DNA of 64,000 nt from JBFWRK01 sp050248955. GTDB lineage: Bacteria > Actinomycetota > Acidimicrobiia > Acidimicrobiales > Ilumatobacteraceae. Positions 8,463 through 17,195 of this stretch are shown here, piece by piece (position 1 is the stretch's first letter; each line of letters begins with the position of its first letter). Where the stretch lies: contig JBFWRK010000008.1 in assembly GCA_050248955.1 (NCBI GenBank), forward strand, positions 62,001 to 126,000. The letters are read 5' to 3'. The translations under genes and the position numbers were made by a program. The notes under the pieces are model-generated. The model was not told where the DNA came from. It did not search any database and saw nothing but the letters and a program-made list of their open reading frames with translations.

Positions 8463-8555
8463 GGAGGTGTCCGGGCACCTGGTGGGCCCCACCGCCTTCA
8501 AAGCGGCTGGGACGGGCGATCCCCGTCCGGCGGGTTCGATTCCCGTCCACCTCCG
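8463..8555 (+). tRNA. selC: tRNA-Sec (anticodon TCA)
   Basis: The 93-nt sequence has all marks of selenocysteine tRNA. Anticodon loop CTTCAAA (anticodon UCA) closes a CCGC/GCGG stem. The long variable arm is a 7-bp hairpin GGACGGG/CCCGTCC. The T arm is GCGGG-TTCGATT-CCCGT and the acceptor GGAGGTG/CACCTCC with discriminator G. A D stem GGGC/GCCC with GG in the loop is present. The eighth acceptor pair looks like a U-C mismatch. CCA is not encoded. This implies a Sec incorporation pathway (SelA, SelB, SelD) elsewhere in the genome. Confidence 0.94.
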
Positions 8556-8650
8556 CTCTGCGAGTGCCCGTCGCGCATCGAAGCGCGCGGCGGGCGCACC
8601 GCGGTCGTCTACGTTCGCCGTCGCCGACCACTGCCAGACAGGAGCCCTCG

Positions 8651-9217
8651 ATGAGCATGCCGCCGCCCCCGCCCGCACCGCCGCCCCCGCCCGCACCGCC
8701 GCCTCCACCGCCCGGCTACTCGGGGCAGCAGGCGGTCGCACCGGGTGGGCAGCGCCTTGCCGAGCCGTGGATGCGGATCGTCGCCCGTTTCCTCGACGCG
8801 ATCATCGTCGGGGCGATCGGCACCGCCATCGCCGCCGCGATCATCCTCGGTGACGACGACTCCGCCGGCTTCGGCGGGCTCGGTGGGGACATCAGCGCCG
8901 GCAAGCGCTTCACGATCAACCTGGTCAGCCTGGCGATCGGGTTCATCTACGAGGCGGTCATGACCAGGCAGAAGGGCGGCACGCCGATGAAGCTCGCGTT
9001 CGGCATGCGCGTCGTGCGTACGGACGGGTCGCCCGTCGGCTGGTCGGAGTCGATCGTCCGCTGGGGCTTCGTCGGGCTGATCGGGCTCGTCCCGATCTTC
9101 GGCCCGATCGCCGCGTTCATCATCTGGATCATCTCGATCGTGTTCCTGTTCACCGACCGGCTGCGCCAGACGGTGAGCGACAAGGTTGCGAAGACGATGG
9201 TGATCTCGACGCGCTGA
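8651..9217 (+). CDS. RDD family membrane protein with proline-rich N-terminus
   Basis: 188-aa protein. Residues 1-25 are almost all proline/alanine, a cytoplasmic low-complexity head common in actinobacterial RDD proteins. The RDD domain starts at RIVARFLDAIIVG (about residues 42-54) and has three hydrophobic segments plus the GTPMKLAFGMRVVRTDG motif typical of the family. Its role is unknown, possibly transport or sodium/proton exchange in some members. A Shine-Dalgarno-like GGAG sits at 8641-8644, before ATG 8651. It stands alone between tRNA-Sec and the convergent sigma factor gene. Confidence 0.88.
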   Translation: MSMPPPPPAPPPPPAPPPPPPGYSGQQAVAPGGQRLAEPWMRIVARFLDAIIVGAIGTAIAAAIILGDDDSAGFGGLGGDISAGKRFTINLVSLAIGFIYEAVMTRQKGGTPMKLAFGMRVVRTDGSPVGWSESIVRWGFVGLIGLVPIFGPIAAFIIWIISIVFLFTDRLRQTVSDKVAKTMVISTR

Positions 9218-9231
9218 CCGGCGCGGGTGGC

Positions 9232-10176
9232 TCAGACGGCGAGCAGGTCGCGGGCGCCGGTGTCGGAGCTCGGGTGACGGAGCTTGCTCATCGCCCGGGC
9301 TTCGATCTGGCGGATGCGCTCACGCGTGAGGTTGAAGTGCTCCCCGACCTCTTCGAGCGTGCGCGGCTCGCCACGATCGAGGCCGAAGCGGAGCTTCAGG
9401 ATCTCCCGCTCGCGGTCGTCGAGCGGAGCGAGCAACCGGTTGATCTCGTCGGGCAGCAGCGCGGTGGCAGCGACCTCGAACGGGCTCTCGGCCGATCGGT
9501 CCTCGACGACGTCGCCGAGCTCCGCATCGCCGTCTTCGCGCAACGGCTCCGAGAGCGAGAGCGGCTCGGCGGCGAAGCGCAGCGCCTCGGTCACCTTGTC
9601 CTCCGGCATCTCGACCTCGCGGGCCAGCTCGGACAACGTGGCCGGGCGGCCCATCTTCAGCTCGAGCCGCGCCCGCGCCTTCTGCAGCCGGGCGAGCGTG
9701 TCGCCGGCGTGCACGGGCAGGCGGATCGTGCGACCCGTGTTGGCGATGCCGCGGGTGATCGCCTGACGGATCCACCAGGTCGCATACGTCGAGAACTTGA
9801 AGCCCTTGCGCCAGTCGAACTTCTCGACTGCGTGCATGAGCCCGAGGTTGCCCTCCTGGATCAGGTCGAGCAGCGGGAGGCCGGACGCCTGGTACTTCTT
9901 GGCGATCGACACCACGAGCCGGAGGTTCGATTGGACGAACGCCCGCTCGGCGGTCTCGCCTTCGCGAGCCGTGCGGCGCAGCTCCCGCTTCTTGGCCGCG
10001 GTGATGTCCTTCCCCGCCTGCTCCAAGTCGGTTGCCGCGGTCTTGCCGGCTTCGATCTGCTTCGCGAGGCGGACTTCATCGTCCTTGGTGAGCAACGTGT
10101 ACTGGCCGATGTCGGTCAGGTACAGCCGAACAAGGTCTTCCTCGTCTCGCTCGACGCGATCCTTGGCCACAGGCAC
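9232..10176 (-). CDS. RNA polymerase sigma factor, RpoD/SigA-SigB type
   Basis: 314-aa sigma-70 protein with regions 1.2 to 4.2. Region 1.2 is VRLYLTDIGQYTLLTKDDE. Region 2 is LRLVVSIAKKYQASGLPLLDLIQEGNLGLMHAVEKFDWRKGFKFSTYATWWIRQAI, which includes the -10 recognition helix. Region 3 is LPVHAGDTLARL, and region 4.2 is TLEEVGEHFNLTRERIRQIEARAMSKLRHP. It lacks the long acidic region 1.1, so it may be a group 2 factor or the short housekeeping factor of this lineage; the sequence alone does not decide. Monocistronic by layout. Confidence 0.93.
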   Translation of the reverse strand: MPVAKDRVERDEEDLVRLYLTDIGQYTLLTKDDEVRLAKQIEAGKTAATDLEQAGKDITAAKKRELRRTAREGETAERAFVQSNLRLVVSIAKKYQASGLPLLDLIQEGNLGLMHAVEKFDWRKGFKFSTYATWWIRQAITRGIANTGRTIRLPVHAGDTLARLQKARARLELKMGRPATLSELAREVEMPEDKVTEALRFAAEPLSLSEPLREDGDAELGDVVEDRSAESPFEVAATALLPDEINRLLAPLDDREREILKLRFGLDRGEPRTLEEVGEHFNLTRERIRQIEARAMSKLRHPSSDTGARDLLAV

Positions 10177-10325
10177 ACACCTCTGCGGGAGCTGGTACCG
10201 GGAAACGCACCCGGCGGAAAGGGACGATGTCTACGATACCGACAGGGTCAAGCCCCTCGCACGGGGTGCCGATCTTTCTTTGTGGACTCGTGAACCCACT
10301 GGCGGTGGTCGGGAGGTGTGCGTAG

Positions 10326-10637
10326 GTGGCGGATCTTGAGCTGACGATCGTCACGATGCGCTTCGATGCCGCCGATCCCGGGGTGCTGCTCGCGATCTTG
10401 TCGAAGTACGTCGTGCTGACGCGGATGCAGCCTGGCTGCCGGAACGTCGATCTCTGCGGGTCGGTCACCACGCCCGGCCGCTACCTCGTCATCCAGAAGT
10501 GGGACTCGCCCGAGGCCCAGCGAGCGCACTTCGATTCGCCGGTGATGGTCGAGATGGCGCAGTCGTGCCGCGGCATCCTCGCCGGGCCACCCGAGATCGA
10601 CCTGTGGGACGGCGCGAGCGCGCACGACCTCGCATGA
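10326..10637 (+). CDS. Antibiotic biosynthesis monooxygenase (ABM)-like domain protein
   Basis: 103-aa single-domain protein of the dimeric alpha/beta ABM fold. It carries LTIVTMRFDAADPGVLLAIL at the start and QPGCRNVDLCGSV and RYLVIQKWDSPEAQRAHFDSP in the middle, as in small quinol or putative monooxygenases. It begins with GTG 10326. No cofactor motif is expected for this fold. The 149 bp between it and the divergent sigma gene probably carries both promoters. The substrate cannot be inferred. Confidence 0.75.
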   Translation: MADLELTIVTMRFDAADPGVLLAILSKYVVLTRMQPGCRNVDLCGSVTTPGRYLVIQKWDSPEAQRAHFDSPVMVEMAQSCRGILAGPPEIDLWDGASAHDLA

Positions 10638-10735
10638 CTCGGATGACACGCTCGCGTCACGAGCACGCCGTCGCGACGGCTCCGGGCGCGGAGCGGTAGC
10701 GTCCACGAACAGGTCTTTGCTACCAGGAGGTCTCC

Positions 10736-11557
10736 ATGGCCAACCCGATCCTCAACGACAAGGCGTTCGGCTCCGCCGCCACCAAGAGCGGCGCGACGTG
10801 GGCGCCACCGAAGCCAGGCGTCGACTGGAACCCGCCGATCAGCGACGGTCCGATCACGAGCTGGCAGTCGGCGAGCGACCGGATGACCGTCTCGGGCACG
10901 GCGACGGCCGCCGGTGTGCTGTTCGTGCTGCTGCTGATCTCTGCCGGGTTCGGCTGGGCTGCGGTGCCGGCCGCTGTGGAAGGTCAGGCGCCGACGTTCC
11001 CGGGCATCGCCATGGTCGGTGTCATCGTCGGCTTCGTCGCCGTGATCGTCTCGATGTTCAAGCCGAAGCTCGCCCGCTTCCTCGCTCCGGTCTACGCCAT
11101 CGCCCAGGGCTACTTCGTCGGCGCCATCTCGAAGGCGTACGAGAACTACCAGGACGGCATCGTGGTGCAGGCCGCGGGGGCGACGATCGCGGTCTTCGCG
11201 GTGATGCTCTTCCTGTACGGCACGCGCATCATCAAGGTCACCGACCGGATGCGGCGCATCGTGATCGGCGCCACGATGGGGATCGCACTCCTCTACCTCG
11301 TGTCGTTCGTGATCCGCCTGCTCGGCGGGAACGTGTCGTTCCTCCAGCAGCCGAGCCTGCTCGGCATCGGCTTCAGCGTGCTCGTCGTCGGGCTCGCCGC
11401 GTTCAACCTCGCCCTCGACTTCGACTTCATCGAGCGTGGCACGAAGGCGAACCTGCCGAAGCACATGGAGTGGGTGGCGGCGCTCGGCCTGCTCGTCACG
11501 GTGGTGTGGCTCTACCTCGAGATCCTCCGCTTGCTGAGCAAGCTCCGCGACCGCTGA
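10736..11557 (+). CDS. Bax inhibitor-1/YccA family membrane protein
   Basis: 273-aa protein with a hydrophilic head of about 50 residues followed by seven predicted membrane helices, from TATAAGVLFVLLLISAG to LGLLVTVVWLYLEILRLL. YAIAQGYFVGAISKAYE is typical of the actinobacterial BI-1/YccA branch. The acidic residues in the last helices that form the pH-sensitive pore in characterised members could not be aligned with certainty. A good RBS (AGGAGG, 10727-10732) precedes ATG 10736. A strong hairpin lies downstream. Confidence 0.9.
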   Translation: MANPILNDKAFGSAATKSGATWAPPKPGVDWNPPISDGPITSWQSASDRMTVSGTATAAGVLFVLLLISAGFGWAAVPAAVEGQAPTFPGIAMVGVIVGFVAVIVSMFKPKLARFLAPVYAIAQGYFVGAISKAYENYQDGIVVQAAGATIAVFAVMLFLYGTRIIKVTDRMRRIVIGATMGIALLYLVSFVIRLLGGNVSFLQQPSLLGIGFSVLVVGLAAFNLALDFDFIERGTKANLPKHMEWVAALGLLVTVVWLYLEILRLLSKLRDR

Positions 11558-11574
11558 TCCGAGTGGTTCCTCTG

Positions 11575-11605
11575 CGGGCCGGGTCCACCGAGGTGGCCCG
11601 GCCCG
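11575..11605. terminator. Bidirectional terminator-like hairpin
   Basis: GGGCCGGGTCCACC pairs with GGTGGCCCGGCCC with one bulged base and a 2-nt loop, between the convergent BI-1-like gene (+) and GH3 gene (-). No U-tract is obvious, which is usual in high-GC genomes. Confidence 0.7.
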
Positions 11606-11624
11606 TTGCGCGCCCGCGAGCTGA

Positions 11625-13997
11625 TCAACCTCCGGGAGCGGCCGCGACCGTCACCTCGCCGGCGAGCTCGAGGTCGCGCGACGACCGCCCGACCCAGATC
11701 CCGTACGTCCCCTCGGGCACGACCCAGTCGTTGTCGTTCGGGTCCCACGTCGCGAACGATCGTCGATCGAGCCGCATGAACGCAGTCACCGTCTCACCCT
11801 CGTCGGCGTGCACCCTGGCGAAGGCGCGCAGCTCGCGACGCGGCCGGCGGGGGCGGCCTGCCGGAGGCGCCACGTAGCACTGCACCGTCTCGCCGCCACG
11901 GCGTGCCCCGGTGTTCGCGAGCGAGACCGTGACGTCGACGCCGCCGTCGACCGATCCCGACACGGAGGCGCTCGTGACCGCGAAGGTCGTGTAGCCGAGC
12001 CCGTGGCCGAACGGGAACAGCGGCGCGATGTCGCGCGCGTCGTACCAGCGATAGCCGACGAACAAGCCCTCGGCGTACGGCGTGTGCCCGTGGTCGCCGG
12101 GATGGGAGAGGAACGCGGGCGTGTCCTCCAGCCGGCGGGGCAACGTCACCGGCAGCCGGCCGCCCGGCTCGTCGCGGCCGAGCAGCACGTCCGCGAGCGC
12201 GTCACCGAACCGCTGGCCGGGGAACCACACCTGCATCACGGCAGGAACGTCGTCGATCCACGGCATCTCGACGGGCGAGCCGGCATTGACGACCACGACG
12301 GTCCTCGGGTTCGCTGCGGCGACGCGCCGCACGAGCTCGTCCTGTTCGCCCGGCAGGGCCATCGCCTCGCGGTCGCCGCCCTCGGTCTCCCAGTCGTCGT
12401 TCGTGCCGACGACGACCACCGCGACGTCCGCCACCGCCGCTGCTGCAGCGGCGCGCTCGATGGCGTCGGCGTGCACGGGTCGTGCTGCCCCGACGGTCAG
12501 CCCGCCGATGAGGCTCCGTCGTGGCTTCCCGGCGTCGACTTCGACGGCGTACTCGCGGCCCGCTTCGAGCGCCATCACGGTGCTGACCTCGGCACTGCCC
12601 AGGCCGAAGAACGAATCGCCGCGCTCCGGCACGGAGTTGTCGACGACGACCTCACCGTCGATGCGCAGGACCGACGGGCCGACGCTCGTGAGGCTCAGCG
12701 TCCAGTCGCCCGATTCGTCGGGCACGAAGCCGCCGCGCACCCGGGCGTCGAACTCGCGTGCATCGACGCCCTCGACCGGCGGCGACATCCAGATGAGATC
12801 GAGCTGCTCGTCCCGCGTCGTCGCGGATGCGCCGGTCGCGTCGCTGTACGTGACGTCGAAGGCGCCGCGCATCGCCGGTGCACGCTTGTCGATCGAGCAG
12901 CCGCGCTCGTGCGTCACATGGAGCCCGCTGCTGCGCAGCTCGTCGAGTGGGCTCGCGACGCGAGCCGGACGGACGCGCGCGCTGCCACCTCCCTGTACCT
13001 GTCCGGGGTGCGCGTTCGGGCCGACGAGCGCAATCGCCGGCGTGCCCGCCAACGGGAGCAGCCCGCCCTCGTTCTTGAGGAGGACCATGCCGGCGATCGC
13101 TGCGGTCCGCAGCACCTCGTCGGTCTCGGGGTCCTCTGCAGTCCGTTCGCTCCCGTCGTCCGTCCCCGCTCCGGTCCACGCCGCGAGCGCGAGCAACCGC
13201 GCAACGGACTCGTCGATCAACGACTCGTCGACGTGGTCGGCGTGCACCGCCGCGAGCAGCTTCTCGCCCCGATGGATGGTGGGACCGGGCATCTCGAGGT
13301 CGAGCCCGGCGAGGAGCGCCTCGGCCGTCGAGTGGAGGCCGAACCAGTCGGACATCACGACACCGTCGAACCGCCACTCGTCGCGCAGCACGCCCCTCAG
13401 CAGTTCGACGTGATCGGCGGCGTACGTGCCGTTGATCCGGTTGTAGGCGCTCATCACCGAGCGAACGTCCGCCTCCTTCACGACGGCCTCGAACGGCAGC
13501 AGGTAGAGCTCGCGCAGCGTCCGCTCGTCGACGTCAGAGCTGATCGTCATGCGCTCGAACTCGGTGTCGTTCATCACGAAGTGCTTGACGCAACAGGCAA
13601 CGCGCTGCGACTGCACGCCCTGCACGTAGGCGACGGCGAGGCGGGCGGTGAGCACGGGGTCCTCGCTCATGCACTCGAAGTGCCGACCGCCGATCGGCGT
13701 GCGCTGCAGGTTGACGGTGGGCGCGAGGAGCACGTGGGCGCTCTTCGAGCGGGCTTCGCGACCGAGTGCCTCGCCCACGCGGCGCACGAGGTCGGTGTCG
13801 AACGACGCACCGAGTGCGGCACCGCACGGGAACGACGCCGAGGCCGGTCCGGTGTACGTCGTGCCGCGCACGCCGGCGGGACCGTCGGACGTTCGGATCG
13901 CCGGTACGCGGGCGTCGGGGAAGGCCGCCGTGTGCCATGTGTCGGCGCCGGCCAGCAGCGCGACCTTCTGCTCGAGGCTCAGGATCGGTTCACTCAC
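11625..13997 (-). CDS. Glycoside hydrolase family 3 beta-glycosidase with PA14 insert
   Basis: 790-aa cytoplasmic-looking enzyme (no signal peptide). The N-terminal GH3 barrel contains CVKHFVMNDTEFERM and the nucleophile Asp217 in VVMSDWFGLHST. The GH3 C-terminal alpha/beta domain follows, with MVLLKNEGGLLPL and VVVVGTNDDWETEGGDR. A PA14-like domain is inserted at about residues 390-510 (WMSPPVEGVDAREFDARVRG). A fibronectin III-like domain closes the protein. This order matches beta-glucosidases of the BglX/KmBglI type. It probably releases glucose from oligosaccharides or glycosides. No sugar transporter is adjacent, so the substrate is open. Confidence 0.93.
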   Translation of the reverse strand: MSEPILSLEQKVALLAGADTWHTAAFPDARVPAIRTSDGPAGVRGTTYTGPASASFPCGAALGASFDTDLVRRVGEALGREARSKSAHVLLAPTVNLQRTPIGGRHFECMSEDPVLTARLAVAYVQGVQSQRVACCVKHFVMNDTEFERMTISSDVDERTLRELYLLPFEAVVKEADVRSVMSAYNRINGTYAADHVELLRGVLRDEWRFDGVVMSDWFGLHSTAEALLAGLDLEMPGPTIHRGEKLLAAVHADHVDESLIDESVARLLALAAWTGAGTDDGSERTAEDPETDEVLRTAAIAGMVLLKNEGGLLPLAGTPAIALVGPNAHPGQVQGGGSARVRPARVASPLDELRSSGLHVTHERGCSIDKRAPAMRGAFDVTYSDATGASATTRDEQLDLIWMSPPVEGVDAREFDARVRGGFVPDESGDWTLSLTSVGPSVLRIDGEVVVDNSVPERGDSFFGLGSAEVSTVMALEAGREYAVEVDAGKPRRSLIGGLTVGAARPVHADAIERAAAAAAVADVAVVVVGTNDDWETEGGDREAMALPGEQDELVRRVAAANPRTVVVVNAGSPVEMPWIDDVPAVMQVWFPGQRFGDALADVLLGRDEPGGRLPVTLPRRLEDTPAFLSHPGDHGHTPYAEGLFVGYRWYDARDIAPLFPFGHGLGYTTFAVTSASVSGSVDGGVDVTVSLANTGARRGGETVQCYVAPPAGRPRRPRRELRAFARVHADEGETVTAFMRLDRRSFATWDPNDNDWVVPEGTYGIWVGRSSRDLELAGEVTVAAAPGG

Positions 13998-14357
13998 GCC
14001 GGGGAGTGTGTCAGCCGATCGATGCCCGTGGTGACGGTCATCGCATCAAGTTCACTCCACTCGGCGCGACCACCGGTTCTCCGGGTGATGTGATGAGCGG
14101 GCCATTCGGCTCATCCGCCCCCGACCCTCTAGCCGAATCGCCGTCGCGGGCGTACGTTTCGGCCTGCAGCGGGAACCTACGCAGTAGTGGGGGACGAACA
14201 GCTGAGGCACCAGGATGCGCTCCGCGGGCGGCGGATGCGCTCCGGCATGGCGGTCGCCTCGCCGTTCGTCCCCCACCTTCCGTTTTCCAGTCCGTCGTCG
14301 CTGCGATGCGCCGAGGCCCGCGCGGTCAGGTGCGGCCGTGCAGCGCCCACAGCCAGC
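13998..14357. other. 360-bp intergenic region with long hairpin and inverted repeats
   Basis: No gene is supported here. It holds the GH3 promoter region, an 8-bp inverted repeat ATTCGGCT/AGCCGAAT (14104-14111, 14131-14138) that could be an operator, and a long hairpin at 14187-14276. An 11-bp direct repeat GATGCGCTCCG occurs twice within the hairpin loop. Confidence 0.7.
14187..14276. repeat. 90-bp imperfect palindrome with 13-bp perfect outer stem
   Basis: GTGGGGGACGAAC (14187-14199) is matched exactly by its reverse complement at 14264-14276. The next bases GAGGCACC and GGTCGCCTC pair with a bulge, extending the stem. It could be a structured RNA, a processed 3' end for the anti-sigma operon, or a palindromic element. 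Confidence 0.7.
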
Positions 14358-15206
14358 TCAGTCGTCGGGATGGTCGCGATCCGCTCCGCTGTCACCGTCG
14401 CGCGAATGGTCCCGGTCGGCGCCATCGTCACCGTCACGACCGTCACCGTCACGACGGTCATCGTCACGACCGTCACCGTCGCGGTCGTCGCGGTCGTGAT
14501 CGTCGTCCACGGTCGTGCGCGTGGCGTCATCGCCGTCGCCGCCCCGTTCCCGCACACGGAACGAGATTCGGCCGTCCACGACGGTCGCCGTGATCGTCGA
14601 CGACTGGCGTCGGCGTTCGAACCAGACCCGGATCCGCGATCCGGACTCGTCGGCGACGTGCACCGTGAAGCCGTCGTTCGGCGTTGCCGAGACGAGGGAC
14701 AGTGAACCGTCCGCGAGCCGGACGTGCAAGGTCCCTCCGGCTGCGGAGCGAGCGTCCTCGTCGGCGCCGGCGGGTGCGGCGGCTGGAGGAGGTGTCGCCC
14801 CCTCCGTGTTCGGCGACCCACCGTTGTCGCCGTTCCCGCTTCCGAGGTCGGGGTTCTCGACGGCACTCGCTGCCGGGGTGGATTCCGGCGCTGCGGTCTC
14901 GGTGGTCACGACCGTGGTCGTCGTGGACGTCGAGGTCGTCGTCGGGATCGTCGTCGCGACCGTGCTCGGCAGCTCCGTCTCGGCGGCGGGAGGGACGGTG
15001 ACCTTCGCACCCTCGGATCCGCCCAACGCGTTCGCCGTGCCGACGCCGATCACCGTGAGCGCGGCGCCGCTCCAGATGGCTGCGCGCCGGCGCTTCACGT
15101 GGCGGACCCGCTGTTGCACGCCCACGTACGCGGTGTCACCGTCCGGGGACGGCCCCGCGTATCGGCTCAGCCGGTCGCGCAGGATCGGATCGTCGAATTC
15201 GTTCAT
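14358..15206 (-). CDS. Anti-sigma-like single-pass membrane protein
   Basis: 282-aa protein co-transcribed with the ECF sigma gene; its ATG overlaps the sigma stop (ATGA). Residues 1-40 are cytoplasmic and could bind sigma, although no zinc HxxxCxxC motif is present. One membrane helix follows (IWSGAALTVIGVGTANALGG, about 44-63), then a Thr/Pro-rich stalk and a beta-rich domain. The last ~50 residues consist almost only of Asp, Arg and Gly. That tail is encoded by repetitive GACGGTCGTGACGG-like DNA. Function is inferred from position only. Confidence 0.72.
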   Translation of the reverse strand: MNEFDDPILRDRLSRYAGPSPDGDTAYVGVQQRVRHVKRRRAAIWSGAALTVIGVGTANALGGSEGAKVTVPPAAETELPSTVATTIPTTTSTSTTTTVVTTETAAPESTPAASAVENPDLGSGNGDNGGSPNTEGATPPPAAAPAGADEDARSAAGGTLHVRLADGSLSLVSATPNDGFTVHVADESGSRIRVWFERRRQSSTITATVVDGRISFRVRERGGDGDDATRTTVDDDHDRDDRDGDGRDDDRRDGDGRDGDDGADRDHSRDGDSGADRDHPDD

Positions 15207-15703
15207 TGCCCTAGACCTTCCTCGGTGAGCAGCCCACGCAGGCGCTCACGACCGCGGTGGAGATGGAACTTCACCGCACCTCCTGAGATGTCGAGCGTCT
15301 GCGCGATCTCGGCGACCGAGAGCTGCTCGACGTAGAACAGCGCCACGCACAGCCGCTGTTGCCGGGAGAGCTCGCCGAGCAGCTGGTTCAGCTCGTCGAT
15401 GACCGGCTCCCCGACCGCGCTGTCCCGGTACTGGGTCTCCAAGCGCTCGACGGCGCGGTTCTTGCGTCCCGTCCGACGGTGCTCGTCCTTCAGCTTGTTG
15501 ATCGCGACCCGGCGTATCCAGCCGACCGGGTCGTCGTACTGGCTGACCCGGCGCCACCGCAGGTGCGCCTTGACGAACGCGTCCTGCACGGCATCGTTCG
15601 CCGCTTCCTGGCTGCCGGCCACGACCGTGAGGGCGCGCACGAGACGCCCGTAGTGGGCGCGGAACGTCGACTCGAAGTCGTTGACCCAGACCAGTTCGTC
15701 CAT
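15203..15703 (-). CDS. ECF-type RNA polymerase sigma factor
   Basis: 166-aa sigma factor with region 2 (FESTFRAHYGRLVRALTVVAGSQEAANDAVQDAFVKAHLRW) and region 4 (QRLCVALFYVEQLSVAEIAQTLDISGGAVKFHLHRGRERLR). It resembles the SigE/SigM-like actinobacterial group that lacks a zinc anti-sigma. I chose ATG 15703 (MDELVWVND) because region 2 follows at once. GTG 15733 would add ten residues, and neither start has a clear Shine-Dalgarno. The downstream membrane protein probably controls it. Confidence 0.9.
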   Translation of the reverse strand: MDELVWVNDFESTFRAHYGRLVRALTVVAGSQEAANDAVQDAFVKAHLRWRRVSQYDDPVGWIRRVAINKLKDEHRRTGRKNRAVERLETQYRDSAVGEPVIDELNQLLGELSRQQRLCVALFYVEQLSVAEIAQTLDISGGAVKFHLHRGRERLRGLLTEEGLGQ

Positions 15704-15821
15704 CGTGGTGGTAGCCGCGGAGGGACACGCCACAGTGGCACGCCCGGTTTGGCAGCGGCACCTTCCCCGACCAGAGGCACCGCACCGCCGCGGTAGCCCC
15801 GGAGGCTAGTCACGAGATCGG

Positions 15822-17129
15822 TCACAGAAACGGCAGGTAGTGCTTGATCTCCCAGTCGGTGACCGCGGCGGCGAACTTGTCCCACTCGTTGCGCTTGATG
15901 AACACGAAGTGATCGACCGCCTCGCGCCCGAACGCCTCGCAGAACTCGACGTCGGCTTCGAGCGCGTCGAGCGCCAGGGAGAGGTTCTCGGGGATGTGCC
16001 GGTCGGTCGACGCCTGCTCGAACCCGTCGAGCGTCTCCGGACCTGGTGGCATGGCGCCGTTCAGCACACCGAGCCGGGCAGCCTGGAGCACGGCTGCGGT
16101 GGCGAGGTAGGGGTTCGCCGCGCCGTCCGGCATGCGGTGCTCGAGCCGGGTCGCCTCGCCGCGCTCGTTCGGCACCCGCACGGTGCACGACCGGTGGTCC
16201 TTGCCCCAGTTCGCCCAGTACCCGGACAGCTGTCCTGGCCGCAGTCGTTTGTACGCGTTGACGGTCGGCGCGCAGATCGCCGACATGCCTTCGTGGTGGG
16301 CGAGCAGCCCGGCGATGCTCTGCCGGGCGACGGTCGAGAGCCCGTGCTCGCCCTTCGGATCGGCGAACGCGTTGCGGCCGCGCTTGTCGCGCATCGACAT
16401 GTTGACGTGGAGCCCGCTGCCCCCGCGATCGCCGAACGGCTTGCCCATGAACGTGAGCAGCAGCCCGTGGTGCAGCGCCGTCTCGCGGGCGAGGAGCTTG
16501 AACATGAAGACGTTGTCGAGCGCCTCGAGCGCGTCGCTGTACTCGAGTGTCAGCTCGAACTGCGGCGTGTCGTACTCGGAGTTGATCGAGTCGATCGGGA
16601 GCCCGGCGAGCTCGGCGGCGCGCATGATGTCGTCGAGCAGGCCCACGGGATCGACGGCGCGGCCCGTGCCGTAGACGTAGGCGCCTGGCGTCGTCCACTC
16701 CCGCCAGCCGTCCCTGCCGTCGGGCTCCATCACGAACGCTTCGAGCTCGATGCCGACCATCGCGCGATAGCCGAGCTCCTTCCAATCGGCGATCGCCCGC
16801 TCGAGCACGGTCCGCGGCGAGATCGGCAGCGGCGCTCCGCCGAACGCGAGATCGGCGACCACCACGCCGGTGCGCTCTTCCCAGCCGAGGCGGACGTCAT
16901 CCATGTCGAACACGACCGACACGTCGGGGTTGCCCTCGAGCAGCATCGCCCCGGGCGCCGGCACCATCGTGCGGTCGAAGTCGAGCGCGAACAGCGTGAT
17001 GCAGTTGCGGGTGCCGCGCCGCGCCGACCGCAGTGGGAGGTACTTGCCTCGGGCGAGCCCGTGGTGATCGGGGAACAGCACCCGGACGCGGTCGTACGGC
17101 GGTGGATCGATCGGCTTCTGGGTTGCCAT
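15822..17129 (-). CDS. Glutamine synthetase-like gamma-glutamyl ligase
   Basis: 435-aa member of the GS superfamily. The N-terminal beta-grasp carries FPDHHGLARGKYLP. Catalytic-domain motifs are VGIELEAFVME (metal ligands), GDRGGSGLHVNMSM (ammonia and glutamate site region) and TRLEHRMPDGAANPYLATA. The length and the LARGKYLP element resemble enzymes that glutamylate amines (PuuA, SpuI, IpuC, TdnQ types) rather than GlnA of central metabolism. It is divergent from a MarR regulator, with a palindromic operator between them, and is linked by the same operator to two gamma-glutamyl hydrolase/amidotransferase genes. The likely role is ATP-dependent gamma-glutamylation of an amine during catabolism. 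The amine is unknown. Confidence 0.85.
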   Translation of the reverse strand: MATQKPIDPPPYDRVRVLFPDHHGLARGKYLPLRSARRGTRNCITLFALDFDRTMVPAPGAMLLEGNPDVSVVFDMDDVRLGWEERTGVVVADLAFGGAPLPISPRTVLERAIADWKELGYRAMVGIELEAFVMEPDGRDGWREWTTPGAYVYGTGRAVDPVGLLDDIMRAAELAGLPIDSINSEYDTPQFELTLEYSDALEALDNVFMFKLLARETALHHGLLLTFMGKPFGDRGGSGLHVNMSMRDKRGRNAFADPKGEHGLSTVARQSIAGLLAHHEGMSAICAPTVNAYKRLRPGQLSGYWANWGKDHRSCTVRVPNERGEATRLEHRMPDGAANPYLATAAVLQAARLGVLNGAMPPGPETLDGFEQASTDRHIPENLSLALDALEADVEFCEAFGREAVDHFVFIKRNEWDKFAAAVTDWEIKHYLPFL

Positions 17130-17148
17130 GACGGCCGATCTTAGGAGG

Positions 17149-17168
17149 GTCGTTCGGTACCAAACGAC
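17149..17168. promoter_or_regulatory. Predicted MarR operator, site 1
   Basis: 20-bp near-perfect palindrome GTCGTTCGGTACCAAACGAC centred between the divergent GS-like and marR genes, 19 bp from the GS start and 27 bp from the marR start. Same motif as sites at 17788, 40425, 45972 and 50848. Its position next to marR suggests autoregulation. Confidence 0.85.
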
Positions 17169-17195
17169 CAGGGCGAACCGTTACTGTGAGCCGCC

